This document shows positions 1 through 12,106 of a DNA stretch of 64,000 nt, piece after piece; within the stretch, counting starts at the first letter, position 1, and every line of letters starts with the position of its first letter. Origin of the DNA: Climacium dendroides (taxonomy: Eukaryota > Streptophyta > Bryopsida > Hypnales > Climaciaceae); contig OX467091.1 in assembly GCA_950106755.1 (NCBI GenBank), positions 16,261,538 through 16,325,537 on the forward strand, in the 5' to 3' direction. The position numbers and the translations under genes are program-made. The notes under the pieces were generated by a model. It was not told the origin of the DNA. It searched no databases and worked only from the letters and a program-made list of their open reading frames with translations.

Positions 1-2145
1 TTCAAAGCAATTGCTACTTGCACCACTTTTCTAATTCTGAAGGCTTGGAAGAAGCTACAAACTTCTCCCTTTCCTCCCTTCAGTACTGTCTTTGCCCAGA
101 CGTCCTTGCCTCGTGAATGATGTTCCCGCCCTTCCCTTAACGTCCCTGCCCCAGCATCAATTTTTGAACATGTGCTCCAAGACTGCATAAGAGAGGGAGG
201 CAAGTCTTGAACGGCACAACCCATTAAAATAGAAACCTTCATTCTTGAACCGTAAAAACCCTAAACCCTATACCCTAAACCCTAAACTCCAAACTTGAAA
301 TTGTAGAACCTTGTAAAGTAAGAAGTATACTTAGGAACATTGCTTTTTCGGAGGTACTTAAATCAGAAATCAAGTGCCTCACATAGTTATTTTTTTCCTC
401 ATTCCATTTTCAAAAATGGAAAGTTTTGAAGAGAAATTTTAATTACCTATAACACTTGGAATGAAGGTAGTGTAATGTGTATAATGTAGTTAATATTAGT
501 TTACATGGTAACTATGTTGTATTTTTTAAAAGAAAATGGACAAAGCATTATGGAGTAACAAATCTTCAACTGAAGGTACTTTCACAAAGAAGGATTTTTC
601 GAAGTAAGTTGCAAAACATCTCCTCAATAATGCTTTATTTTCCAGTTGAACAATTATGCATATCAATTACTATGAAGAAGTTATCATGTTGTTTGTACCG
701 ATATTTGTAAATTGTAAGAATCAATTTTCCATACTAGTATACTATAAGCATTGTTTTATTTTTTGATCCTAGAGTGTAAACCATTGCCAATACATACACG
801 ATCACATATAGATATAATGTATGCTCTCTGTGACTCCATGCTATACTAAAGGTCATATTCTCATGTGGATTTGTAGCGTTTTTTGAATGTCATTTTTTAT
901 TTTGTTCATTTCATATTACTAGTGTTTTGTTTTGTTTTTTCAAATTTCAACATGATGACCGTGTTTTGTGCTTCTATGGTGTTGTTTTTTCCTTTCTTGG
1001 TTGAGTAGAATACTTGGCTTAGAATTTATAAGATGCCAAGATTGCACATCTTTATTTATTATCAGCTGGAATTGTAACATGGTACTACTAGCATATATAT
1101 CAAAAAAATTAGTTTCCATATAGGCCATTGATTTCATGGTTTAGGATGTATAGGTGCATGGCAAAATCAAAGACATAAGTTTTATATCCAAGATGGCCCA
1201 ACTATGAAGATTGCTTGATCGACTTTATGGAAAATCATAGGGTATGAAAAATATGCCTCCAATACTTTTTCATGTAAAAATACAGGTTCTCCAAAATACA
1301 ATAACGAAAAGAAATAGTCCCACATGAAATGTGGGACTTAACTTAGGTGTATAGTTGTATACCTTAAATTAAAAGGAGTGATCTCTACAAGCACGATTTT
1401 TTGTTGAACCATAGAATGACCTCGAGATTTCTTTAGCTTCAAGAAGTTTACTCTACATTGAATAAAATGCCAACATTTTGATAAGATGTACCGTTCTTAA
1501 TAAAATTATAATTGTACAAATTAAAACTAGACATATTAGGGAGTACATAGGAAAAGAAAATACAAAAATATCAATTGCAGATTGGAAAATCATAATGTTG
1601 GATCATGGGGATGTTAAAACTATACAAATGATTTGGGTAGGTTTTATTTGTCTTCTTAAAATGTTTGAGGACAAATTTTGTCCCCAAGGTCATTTTCAAG
1701 TTAACTCCATGAGTATTGAAGCAAGTGAATGAATTAAAGAATAAATGGTTTCAATTGTGCCTTTAGGCTTCGACATTGTCTATTCATTCAAAACAATTTT
1801 TTCTCCATGTGTTTGAACAACATCGTTGGAAAAAAGGGTGATAGTCATTATTTTCCCTTCTTACCTTTCGGCAAGTAGACGGAAAATGACAATTTCCATG
1901 GAAAATGTGGGAACTTAAATTGCAACTTAGGCTTTGAACGCAGCATAATTTTGAATTTTCCTTACAATGCACCAAAACATCAAAGGAGATGAAGTGCTTT
2001 ATGAAAGACACTCCAAATTCGTCATGTTTTAGGGTTTTATGAGTTGTATAGCCACCACCTGTTAGCAAGTAGGTGGAAGTTGTAAACTTTGTTGCCTTGA
2101 AATCTGGAAAAAAATCACAGCCAATGTACTATTGACTTCTTTAGA
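1..2145. other. AT-rich sequence without a supported gene
   Basis: This stretch is AT-rich. The open frames are short, lack recognisable motifs and overlap on both strands, so I do not call any of them. Two small landmarks are present: a few degenerate copies of a GTCC-TGCCC type motif near 90-165, the same family as the larger arrays further right, and a telomere-like run near 256-288. Confidence 0.6.
256..288 (+). repeat. Short telomere-like CCCTAAA run
   Basis: Four to five imperfect copies of CCCTAAA are seen, the complement of the plant telomere repeat TTTAGGG. The run is far too short to be a chromosome end. It is an interstitial telomere-like motif, which also occurs in plant promoters as a telo-box. 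No gene starts immediately downstream. Confidence 0.7.
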
Positions 2146-2149
2146 GGTC

Positions 2150-2331
2150 CGTGCCCCAACGACTCCGCCCAGGAGGCCGGCCCGTGGTCCAGCGTCCTCG
2201 CCCTGACGTCCTCGCCCTGACAATACGTCTTTGCCTGAGCGTCCACGCCCAAACAGTACTTTTGCGCCTTCCCTCAGCGTCCACGCCTGGTCTTTGCGTT
2301 CTCGCCCCAACATGTCCGCCCTGCCCATTTC
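2150..2331 (+). repeat. Array of degenerate ACGTCC-CGCCC motif
   Basis: About ten copies of a 12-bp motif resembling ACGTCCTCGCCC are spaced irregularly by roughly 5-15 bp. The block is much more GC-rich than its surroundings. The same motif, in the same orientation, recurs at 3842-4018 and 13045-13330, on either side of the hAT-1 pseudogene. Open frames across the block are low-complexity products of the repeat. Confidence 0.7.
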
Positions 2332-2619
2332 ACTGAACCACTTCCAGGATTGGGCGATTTGCTTGCAGCTTCAACTGTAAATCTTGTTTTCTTGAAACGT
2401 CCTAAAGAGGGCTTGCCAAACTATATTCAGGGTAGTTATGAAGGGCCACTTCTATCATTAATCCTTCAAAGACAGCCCCTAAACTAGTAATTCTAAGAAT
2501 GAATGTCCAATTCCCAATGAGTTTGTTTGTTGACCTTCCTAACCTTTATATGTATGGATTTTTGAATATTCATTTGTATGAGATGAAAGTATGCTTTGTG
2601 ATGACCTCCCTATTTTTAT

Positions 2620-3075
2620 AAAATAGGGAGGGTGTTAGAACAAAGGGCCACCAAATCATACATTCCACAATTTTTTATTTCATTTTAAGTATACATGAGC
2701 AAACGACCACCCATTCATGCATTCCACTATTTTTTATTTTATTTGAAGGCTACATTAGCAAAGGGCCACCGAATCATGCACTCCACATATTTTTTATTTC
2801 ATTTTAAGTGTACATGAGCAAAGGACCACCCATTCATGCATTCCACTATTTTTTATTTTATTTGAAGGCTACATTAGCAAAGGGCCACCGAATCATGCAC
2901 TCCACATATTTTTTATTTCATTTTAAGTGTACATGAGCAAAGGACCACCCATTCATGCATTCCACTATTTTTTATTTAATTTGAAGGCTACATGAGCAAA
3001 GGGCCACCGAATCATGCACTCCACAATTTTTTATTTCATTTTAAGTGTACATGAGCAAAGGGCCCTCCAAATTAC
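2620..3075. repeat. Tandem repeat, 119-bp dimeric unit
   Basis: About eight half-units of 59-60 bp alternate between two types, GGGCCACCGAATCATGCACTCC and GACCACCCATTCATGCATTCC flavours, so the higher-order period is 119 bp (for example matching positions 2757, 2876 and 2995). It lies just downstream of the minus-strand ORF ending at 3152. No coding potential is apparent. Confidence 0.8.
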
Positions 3076-3151
3076 AAACATGCAATCTGTTTTAAGTAAA
3101 GGGCAAAAGTACATGTAAAAGCTATTTGGGCATCACAATGTTATGATCACT

Positions 3152-3541
3152 TCATTGAGAATATAAAAGTATATTTACAATGACATGAATGAGAATTTCT
3201 GCAACGATGTAATCCAAATATACAAAGTGTAATACAACAAATTGGACTTCTACATATATAGGGTCCTTGCAGTGGTGAAGGTTGGCTACTTGAAACTTAC
3301 AGTGTTTTTCATGCAAGTTTTGTGGGAACACTTTATCAATGTGGCACCAAGCAATATATTTCTCACACGTTCGTTTTGTCCAAGGTTGCGCTTCATTTTT
3401 CCAACCAAGGAAGGCAAGTTGTTCAGGATCAAATAGAATATGCAAGCGCTTCTTTGAATTTTTACAATTTCGAGGCCTACCCTTATTTTGAGCCTTTTGT
3501 TTCCGTGCAACTACATTGGCTTCAACACTAGGTTGTGACAT
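3152..3541 (-). CDS. Short protein with W-x4-C-x7-H domain (possibly truncated)
   Basis: I do not recognise this protein from a named family. It has a basic N-terminus (residues 9-32) followed by a segment with W54, C59 and H67, the pattern WT-x3-C-x-KY-x4-HI-x-K-[VL]-[FW]-P, then H77 and H80. The same spacing of W, C and H occurs in the ORFs starting at 34925 and 44210, so this is a real shared domain. Those relatives continue with a conserved DW-containing stretch, whereas here similarity fades after about residue 95 and the tail is hydrophobic, suggesting truncation or an unrecognised intron. The start at 3541 is the first ATG; a TTG upstream was not used. It is transcribed away from hAT-1, with the GC-rich array 3842-4018 between them. 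Confidence 0.5.
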   Translation of the reverse strand: MSQPSVEANVVARKQKAQNKGRPRNCKNSKKRLHILFDPEQLAFLGWKNEAQPWTKRTCEKYIAWCHIDKVFPQNLHEKHCKFQVANLHHCKDPIYVEVQFVVLHFVYLDYIVAEILIHVIVNILLYSQ

Positions 3542-3841
3542 TTTTTGCAAATTAGTGTCCCGAATAGTATGTAAAGAATTAATCCTATTTTCCTCTTATC
3601 CAAAATAATGAATGAGAGAATACGAGAAGTCGTGAACCTTCAATTGTGAAGCCTATGTACCCCACCCCAACTTGGAGCTCAAATGTGAAGTCCAAGAATG
3701 TTAGGGTGGCACGGTAGAACTGTCAGGGGTAGTACTTATACCTCCAACAGGAGCGCAGGCGGTTGAGTTGGGGCGCAGACGGTTCTGGCGCGGAAGTTGA
3801 GCGCGGACCACAGCTAAAACCACCTACATATAAAAAAACAA

Positions 3842-4020
3842 GCTGGTTCGACAACGTCCACGCCCCTTGCGTTCCTGCCCAGTACGTCCTCGCCCAGTTT
3901 GGGATCAGTGTCCCCGCTTGGCCCTCCTGCGTCTCTGCTTGATCTTCCACCGTTGCCTTCCTGCCCACAATGTCCCTGCCCCTGTTCCATACGTCCCCGC
4001 CCCTACCTCGTCCGGGTATA
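3842..4020 (+). repeat. Array of ACGTCC-CGCCC motif between divergent ORFs
   Basis: Roughly ten degenerate copies of ACGTCCCCGCCC with short spacers fill this block, immediately before a TATA box. It sits between the minus-strand ORF at 3152-3541 and the plus-strand hAT-1 transposase, so it may serve both as promoter region and as subterminal binding sites for a transposase. That function is inference from position only. Confidence 0.7.
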
Positions 4021-4025
4021 TAAAG
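4017..4025 (+). promoter_or_regulatory. TATA box upstream of hAT-1
   Basis: The sequence TATATAAAG lies at the right edge of the GC-rich array and about 235 bp upstream of the hAT-1 ATG at 4259. The arrangement of array, TATA and leader recurs before hAT-2 and the 44210 ORF. Confidence 0.55.
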
Positions 4026-6277
4026 AGCAGGTTGCCATTAGGAGGCTACATTTCCAACCTGGTCTCATGATCTTGGACTTCTTTTGAGCTCCTTGCTTGG
4101 GTTCATTGGCTGAAAACGGCATTGGTTCACTTTTGAGGTGATGTTAAAGTCACTTCCAGTAGTGGACGAGTGCTATCTTTATTTTTGTTACTAAGACTTT
4201 GTCGTGGAGAACATCAAATTGCCGGGGCCAGGGTTATTGAAAGTTGTTGCCTATCAAGATGACTTCGGGGCGAAAACAAACAAAAGAATAGGAACCATGG
4301 TTCAATTTTTTTGATGATGGAAGTAAGGTGACTTGTGTATATTGTGGCGAGACATTTAGCTACAAACGTGAGTGTGCTTTTGCCCACTACGGTTTCCGAG
4401 CAAAGTCGGAGCGAGCAATGTGCTCAAAACTACCTCGAGCGGTAAGACACAAATTTGCCAATTGTGCAAACTTCGTACCACAACGGATGAATATAGAAAA
4501 AAACCCGGATACAGAATCAGGTCCGAGTGAGCCATCTATATTAGCCCCTAATGTTAGAGACGGAGGTTCAAACCAGTTAGCCCAAAATGAAGTGGCACGG
4601 GAGGGACTCATAGGTGTGGGCCATAGATGTGAAGCAATGAATGTTCCACCAGGGCCTAGTGGCGTTGCGGCATCAAATTCCACTAGATCAGGGACATTGC
4701 GTTAGCAGCGGATGGCAGATGCGCTAAACATTGCGAAGAGGAAGGCATTGGATGAAAAATGGGCTATTTTTTTCTACGAGGCAAATGTGCCGTTCAATGT
4801 GGTAAGACATCCGGCCTTCATTGAGGTAGTGAGGGCAACCTCGTTGGCACGATTTGAATATTCTTTGCCCTCTTACCATTAGCTTAGGACTCAAATGATT
4901 GAACCTAAGAAGATGCAGATTGAAAATGAGATTAAAGAAAAAACAGCCTTTGCAGTGCAGAATTACGGAGTCACAATATGCACTGATGGTTGGGACGATG
5001 TCAATCGATGGCCGTTGATGAATGTGATGATGTCCTATCCAACAGGAGATGTCTTTCTTGGATCCATTGACACTACGGGTGAAAATAAAACCATGGTATA
5101 CATAGCAAACTAGTTGAAAGTCTTCATTGAGAGGGTGGGCCCGAACAACGTAACCCAGATTTGTACAGACAATGCAAAGAACATGCTTGGAGCAATCAAG
5201 GACGTTATTGGAACATACCCACACATCTTTAAACAAGGTTGTGCGGCGCATGCATTAGATTTGTTGCTGGAAGATTGGTCTAAATTGCCATGTTTTGCAG
5301 AGTTATTGGCGAGGGCAAAGAGGGCTTGTCAATACATCAAAAACCACCACGCAACAATGGCTACTTTCCACAAGTTGAGTCCAAAGCTGCAGTTGTTAGT
5401 CCCCAACGATACAAGATTTGGGACTCATTTCCTCATGATGCAGTGGTTGCTGTCATTGAAGCACGTATTGGTTCAATTGATAAGGCATCCACATGTACTG
5501 AACTATGTTGCAACGCTACGCAGACAGTACGCAGAGCTTGCTAAAGAGGCCATAGATACCATTGCAAACGTGGAATTTTGGCAGCGATGTTCAAATTATG
5601 TACACATTGCGACATATGTAGTGAAAGCGTTGCGCGTATTTGATGGACGAGAACCAGCCATGGGCAAAGCGTTGTTGACAATGACGAACCTACGATGACA
5701 TGTGCATAGTTTGACGGACGCACCTTTTTTCCTCCCCAATGCCTTGGCGGCAAGCATCGAGTCTTCTTTTGAGGATAGATGGGATATGGTATTCATTGAT
5801 CTTCACTATGCTGGTACATTATTGAATCCGTTTTGGCAGATTATCCACGATTGAAGGCTGACAAAATAGCCCTTCGTGCATTGTATAGGGTTATTCATAA
5901 ATTAGAAGGTGTGGTTCAGGTATGATATGATGATGTTATGCTCGAACTAACGTAGTATGAAGAGTGCACAGGACCTTATAGTCCAACTGAAACCCCAAAC
6001 ATTCAGGACACCGGATTACTTCCCCACCAATGGTGGAATAGGATAGGAGATCGAGCCCTATCCAAAATTGCGAAGCGTGTTCTTTCCCTCACATGTTCAG
6101 CGTCGTCTTGCAAACGAAATTGGAGCATGTTTTTTTTTGTCCACAATAGGACCAGGAACCGCTTAGCAGTGGACAAGGCAGAGTCTCTTGTATATATATA
6201 CACCAATAGTCGCGTCCTTCGACAAAGACAAGGTGTAGATCCAGTTCGTTGGTATGATTTGAACAACTTGTCGGAGG

Positions 6278-6492
6278 CACTACAAGAAAACATGTCCGAA
6301 ATGACAGAAATTGGTCCTAAATGACAAAAATCAGCCCCTCCTAATTGACTGAAAATTGACAGTTTTTTGTCAATTTAGACAATTTTCTGTCAATTCGGAC
6401 AGTTTTTTGTCCTAATTGACAGAAACTTGTCAAATTTCTGTCATTTAGGAGGGGCTAATTTTTGTCATTTAGGACACGTTTCTCTTGTAGTG
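6278..6492. mobile_element. 215-bp CACTA-type MITE in hAT-1
   Basis: The element begins CACTACAAGA and ends with the inverted complement, and the arms are inverted repeats over most of their length, with internal repeats of a TGTCATTTAGGA/AATTGACAG motif. A 3-bp target duplication AGG is present at 6275-6277 and 6493-6495. CACTA termini and 3-bp duplications are the hallmark of the CACTA (En/Spm) superfamily. It carries no gene and depends on a transposase elsewhere. Its insertion shifts the hAT-1 frame. Confidence 0.93.
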
Positions 6493-7511
6493 AGGATTCT
6501 AACTCAGATGCACTAGGCCCTATTCCAGTCTATGAAGCCAATCGTGAATTTGACGCACTGCAAGCAAAAGATGCTTCAGAATATGAGGAGGAAGAAAATC
6601 GTGCACCTTTAGTGTATGAAGCATTCCGAAATCTTGGAAGGGAGGGTGCCAATCACCTCCAAGAAGCACGAAACTACTACAGAGATGAAGATGGTCTGGA
6701 AGATGGCATAGATGCAAATTGTCGCATTCATCGTAGTTTTTCGCCCCCTCCAAACCGTCCAATCGAAGGCATAGTACATCCCGACCCTTTTGCTTTTCCT
6801 CTGGACGATGACGAAGACGTATTTGGAAATCCTGATGACGATGATATTCCCCCGCATGATGATAACAATGACAGTAATTGGCGACCAAGAAATGGAGGCG
6901 GAAATGTCAATGTGCAAAATGCTGGAAGCGGGGGAGATGTAGTGAACTATGTAGCTCTGAACAATGAAGGGTGTAATCATGGCGGTGTTGCAAATAGGAT
7001 TCGTCATGGGGTAGGCCGAGCAGCTACGCCCTTGGGGAACAGTAGATTTCGACGAGAGCACTATGGTACGAACGTCGAAAATATTCAAACTTCGAATATT
7101 ATAGCAAGAAATGAAGCCATTGCCGATGGCGAGAGACATGTTCGTGCTCCAGAAATTGAAGATGATGATGTCCTTGGTGCTTGGGTTCCTGCAGTACACC
7201 CCACTACAACAGTGGCTCCTATTGTGGAAATGCGATCCCACATGCTAGACCCATAATACTAGCATAGGACGGAAAAATTCAAAAATTGTCTCCTTCAGAG
7301 GGAAAGATTTTGAGTTCTCCTAGGAAGTTAGGGCAAATTAGGAAAACCAGATTTCCGGATCCGGAAAAATTTCATTAGGGCTAAAAACCTAAAATCCGGA
7401 ACCCTAGAAAGTTCCGGAAATCGGATGACGGCGCCGGCCCTAAAAACCGGAAACCGGATCCGTACTAGGGATAGGGTTTTGCCGCCAAAACCTGTCCTGT
7501 ACATCGGGCTA

Positions 7512-7521
7512 GTATAAAAGG
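7512..7521 (+). promoter_or_regulatory. TATA box of the LTR A internal ORF
   Basis: TATAAAAGGG occurs about 200 bp upstream of the ATG at 7716. LTRs B and C have comparable boxes (near 17310 and 51384) upstream of their own internal ORFs, the one in C being a clear TATATAAAG. Confidence 0.55.
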
Positions 7522-7715
7522 GGGACTGTAGCCGGCCGCGGGCACACTTATCTTCTTTCTTTTGTTCTTCCGCCGGCGTATTCCGTTTTCTTCGCTTTGT
7601 TAGAATTCCGATAGACTGAGGGACTGTGTGAGTTGCGATCGTGCAGGGGTTACCGGAGTGAAAGTGGTGAGCAGAGATTTAGGGAGAGATTGTGTGAGGA
7701 TTGTTCGTAAGCACG

Positions 7716-9595
7716 ATGGCTTCTAGGGCAAGCCGACGGAAGTTGAAGGATCTGCCTGAGGATTCGGAGGACGAGATGCCGGCACCGGCACCCCGACCAA
7801 GGACCATCCCGGTGATGAAGGTGGTTCCAGAGGTTCCGACGGAGGAGGACCGGCTGGCGCACCTATGGGAGCATCTCCACAACATGGGGTGTGACGGACT
7901 CCTAGAAGTGCCGTAGGGGATCCGAGAGGAGAGTCTAGTTTCGGACATACTTCATCCGGAAAGTGGTATCTTGGATACCACCATTCGGGCGAAGCCAAAC
8001 CTGTGGACGGTGAACACTTGGCGGGCCGTCTACAAGTTCCGAGAGGCGCCGGACAAGGTCATGGAGAAGAACCAGGAGGTGATGGAGGGCGAATTCCGGG
8101 CACCCGCCAACCCGAAGGAAGGTCACCAGGTTTCCGACCTAGTGAATCCGGAGTACCGGAATGTGATAGCGTTTCTTAACCCTATCCTCCATCCCACCAA
8201 GCCGCGGCGAGTAGTAGCGAAGGTGGCCTCCACCATCTTGGGGAGCCTCTAGGGAAAGATGATGATGGACTGGGCAGCCATCATCCATGAGCTAGTCGAA
8301 GACTTGGTGCGTGCCCTCCGGTCCAGAAAGAAGAGCCAGAGTCCTCTTCCGACATATTTGTCTCATTTGTACGCCCACCACTCTCTACTCAAGGCGAACG
8401 AGGAGAGTGCGTATCAGGACCTAGTCCAACTCCAGCAGTACGGAGGAGAGGAGCCCTCGCCTCGAGACGGACCAGACGATGAGGACACGGAAGAAGAGGA
8501 GCCGGTCTCTCCGCTAAAGAAGAGGAAAAGGCGGAATAGGACGCCGCCGGTAAGTCCATTAGAGGAGCCTCCCACACCGGAACCACAGGAAGAGGTTCAG
8601 GAGGTAAAGACGGAGACCGGACCTGTTTCGAAGGGAGTCCAACCATTCTTGCAACTGGTTGGGCCGGTACGACCGCACACCGTCGCCACTCAAGCCGAGG
8701 CCGAACCCTCCCGAACCCGGATGATAGAGACGGAGGAGAGGGACCGGACCACCATGCGATTGGGAGGGTCGCCTCTAGAAGACATCCAAGAGATGGCTCA
8801 GCATCTAGTGTGGCGGGCAGACGATCTCACCCAGATCTGCGAGAACTATGATGGAGCCCTCAAACGAGTGTGCCGGAAGATGGCGCTAACCGACCGGAAC
8901 GCCATTTTCCGAAGGACGGATGCATTGGTGGCAGCGGAGCAGCAGAACGACCTCCTCATAGCAGAACGGAAGAATTTGGTGACGGAGCTGGGGACGTTGT
9001 GCGTAGAAATCGGACGTTGCGAGACCAAGTCCGGAACTCGGAATCCCGCTGTGTGGATTTAGAGAGCACCCTCCGCACAGCTTAGGAGACGGCCCGGCTC
9101 ACAGAAGAAGACCATCGCCGGCAGATAGCGGCATTGTGCCAAAGTGTAGTTCAGCTCCGGAGCTCTCTGGATGTGCCGGCAGATTATATCAACAAGGCCC
9201 GGCTGTTTGAAACTAACCTCGATGAAGCTGCCAGCTCAAGCCGGATTCCTATTGTCAAATGCTTGCTAGAGCAGGCAAGATGAATGAATACATCCCGGGC
9301 CACGATGAGGGAGATGATGGAGTACTTTATTTCCACGGAGTCGGATCCGGCACCTCAATCTCCCCCGTCAGCGCAGACTTTGGTGGTTCCGGAAAGCAGC
9401 GATTCGGAACCTATGGTTACGGAGGTCTCACCGGTGGTACCAGTGAATCCGGAATTTTCACCACCAGTCGGAAGACCAGAAGGAGTGGACTGGGGAGCAG
9501 TGGTACCTCCGGGAAGTGAAGACCTGCTGTCGGTGACTCCGACCATTGACCTGATAGGTGCTTCTCCGGAAATTCACGCCGGCCGGCCGGTGTAG
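7716..9595 (+). pseudogene. LTR-internal ORF, copy A
   Basis: I do not recognise this family, but it is homologous to ORFs in LTRs B and C. The N-terminus is basic and proline-rich; then comes a conserved region with NPKEGHQVSD and FLNPILHPTKP, a segment ending MMMDWAA, the motif P.Y.SHLY, a long acidic stretch with KKRKRRNR (possible nuclear signal) near 8510-8540, and a C-terminal part with INKARLFE resembling the coiled-coil half of copies B and C. It is broken by TAG at 7914, 8250 and 9083, TGA at 9281, and a frameshift near 9035. The TAG at 7914 falls at the same aligned tryptophan position as the TAG at 17771 in copy B. Its role is unknown; a gag-like or DNA-binding accessory protein is possible. 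Confidence 0.7.
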
Positions 9596-11068
9596 TCTTC
9601 TCCGCGTCATAAGAAGACTCAGAAGGATGCTCGAGGGAGTCCGGACACTCAGGTAGTCGGGACCCGGAGTGTAGACAAGGACACCAATATTGTGGAAGTC
9701 CCAAGATGGGGCCAAAGGGGTCCGAATCTATTTTCTCCGGAGAGTAGCCGGAAAGAGGTAAAGCTGGATCTTCTGAAGGACTATGTTCCTCCCAAAGATC
9801 CGGATTCCAAAGAATAGTATGCAGTAGTGTAGTATAGCGGCAATACCGGAGTCCGACAGTCAAAGCCGGAAAAATAGGATCTGGGATTTTTCGGAAATCT
9901 AGCGGACCAATAGGAATGTTTTGTAGGATTTTTAGGATTACGTTAGTCTTAGTATAAGTAGGACTTTTAATGGCCTTTCTGGTCATTCACAACCATCTCA
10001 TAGTTTCAGCATTGTATCTTTTTTTGAGCTTAATTGTAAAGTGTTTGGAGTATCCAATCTCTTATCTTTATTGTGTACGGTATATGCTTGTGAGAGGTGT
10101 GGGTCCGTTCTTGCGTTTCCGGAACTGAGAACTTACCTTGTGTGACAAGAGTCGATTTTGTGAGAGTATCCGGATGTATTAACTTGAGGGGGAGATCAAC
10201 CGGATGGTTCCGGTAGTAGAGTTAGTGTAGTACTGCTCGGATGCCGGTATAGCCTACGTGTAGGATACAGCCTTAGGTGAAAGGGGTATCTGAGAGGCTG
10301 CTAACAACTTCCATGTACAGGAGTATTGCCGGACGTGCCCGAATTCCGGATTGCCGGAATTCCCCGTAGAATAGAGTTAAGCCCTGGCGCAAGCCCAAGA
10401 AAGTACAGGAAAAACCACCCGGTCGACAGGAGGCTCAATGTTCGGTTAAAGGTTAGAATGTCGTTGTAGGTCTTGACCGTCCCTGTGTGACCTAATCCGG
10501 ATCTTTCCGGATTTGTGAGGCGACGGAAGAGGAGGACACTTCCGATCCCTGAAGAGTTAGGTTAGTGTTAGTGTGAGAGAGAGAGAGAGTGAAAGAGAGC
10601 GTGTTTCCGGACACGGTAAGCATCCGGACGGTGGATCTAGCCACTCGTCATCCAAACCCAGGGATCCCGGAAGGGACACTGAACGGTTTCCGAATTCTTC
10701 CGGAACCCATCCGGCACTAGAGTCCGGACCGGACCTAAAGTCCGGAATAGTCTGACGGAGAGAAAAATGAATGCTTAGACTGGGATAGCCTATAAAACTG
10801 TAATCCACAAGTCCTCGTGGGAACGATTCCGGAGCGGTTTACTCTAAGAAGGCCTTTGGTGTGAATTAAGGGCTAACTGGAGGAATACTGGTCCGACTAA
10901 TCGCTACACCTATTGTAGGACATGGCCGAAGCATGCCAAGTGAACGTACCCTAAATCGCACCGTAGGTGTGAGTTTGAATGCAACAAGTAGACCTCGCTA
11001 AGAAGGGTTAGGCTCAGTGGGGAATGTTGAGGGCATAGACGTTAACGCATCCAATGCTCCTGTCAATG

Positions 11069-12106
11069 CACTAGAAGAAAAAGCAAGGTTTTGCGACTAC
11101 GGTTTGCGATTGGTTTGTAGTCGTATCGGACGTTTGCGACTTGGTGATATTCTGGAGTCCGCAGTTGCAGTGGACAAGTCGCATGAGTTGCACTGCAGTC
11201 GCGAGGTTGTTTGTCATTCGATAGGCAATGGAGAACTTCGTCGATGAATTGCTGTGACGTGGTTGCTTACGTGGAAGTTATTTCACTTATTTGTATGCAA
11301 CTGGTTTGCGACTAATGTGCAACTAGTTTGCGATTGATGTGCAACTCGTTTGCGACTAGAGTGCAACTCGTTTGCGATTGACATACAACTGGTTTGCAAC
11401 TGGTGTGCAACTCGTTTGCGATTAGTGTGCAACTGGTTTGCGATTGACATACAACTAGTTTGCAACTAGTTTGCGACTTGGTTATAATTTATAGACTTGT
11501 AGATTATAAAAATCTACAAATTGTAGAAATCTACAAAGTGTAAAAATCTACAAAATATATAAATATTAGAATTTCACTATCAAAATTCATTACACAAAAA
11601 TGTTGTAACTTACCATTCTTATCTGTTCAAGCTGATGGTATTCTTGACAATCGATATGGGACAATTGAGTCGATTTTCAGTCATGTTCTAGCTGCATTGC
11701 ACTTGTTCTCTAGTTGCATTTGAATCGTTTTTTAGTTGCACTGTAGTTGGGCTCTAGTTGCATTATAGTTGATTCCTAGTTGCATTTGAGTCATTTCTAA
11801 GTTGCAATCTTCTAGTTTTTAATTGCAGCCTGTAATCAGAGCGATTGCATTTTTCCACGGTGGACTCTACTTCGCGGATAGCTGTCCACATGGACAACTG
11901 CAATGAATATTGGATGTATAACACCTCATGTCAGTTCTTCTGTTACAATATCGTAACCCTATTCTTCATTTTCCGACTACTTTGCGACTACAACTATATA
12001 CACGTGAAATTTGGTGCAAATACAAAGGGCTACAGTTGCATTTCAGTTGTATAGGACACATAGTCGCATCTCAGTGGGTTGCAACGGACACGTTTTTCTT
12101 CTAGTG
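11069..12106. mobile_element. 1,038-bp nonautonomous CACTA element in hAT-1
   Basis: Both ends read CACTAGAAGAAAAA inward (14-bp terminal inverted repeats), and the 3-bp target duplication ATG is at 11066-11068 and 12107-12109. Inside, an array of TGCAACTNGTTTGCGA-like units at about 11280-11480 is matched by inverted GTTGCA units at about 11690-11830, the classical layout of CACTA subterminal transposase-binding repeats. No transposase ORF is present; open frames in the arrays are repeat artefacts. Length plus duplication is a multiple of three, so hAT-1 frame is kept. Confidence 0.93.
11280..11480 (+). repeat. Subterminal repeat array of the CACTA element
   Basis: About ten units of roughly 20 bp of the form GTGCAACTCGTTTGCGACTA. 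The units are partly palindromic (TTGCGA and TGCAAC) and are mirrored by inverted copies near the other end of the element. By analogy with En/Spm they are probable binding sites for an element-encoded protein. Confidence 0.8.

Larger units (their letters stand above)
7223..10908 (+). mobile_element. Solo LTR A (3,686 bp) inserted in hAT-1
   Basis: The sequence starts TGTGGAAATG and ends AATCGCTACA, so it has TG...CA ends, and is flanked by the 5-bp direct repeat CCTAT at 7218-7222 and 10909-10913. Joining the flanks restores the hAT-1 reading frame exactly, which independently supports both boundaries. No primer-binding site, gag or pol lies inside or after it, so it is a solo LTR left by recombination. 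It is rich in CCGGA and TCCGG, has a TATAAAAGG box near 7513, and carries the internal ORF described separately. It is a diverged relative of LTRs B and C. Confidence 0.88.

Noticed and set aside
256..288. Chromosome end or subtelomere
   Set aside because: The run is only about 33 bp and other runs have opposite orientation.
6462..7256. ORF treated as an independent gene
   Set aside because: Its start is MITE sequence and its end is LTR A sequence; the middle is the hAT-1 tail.
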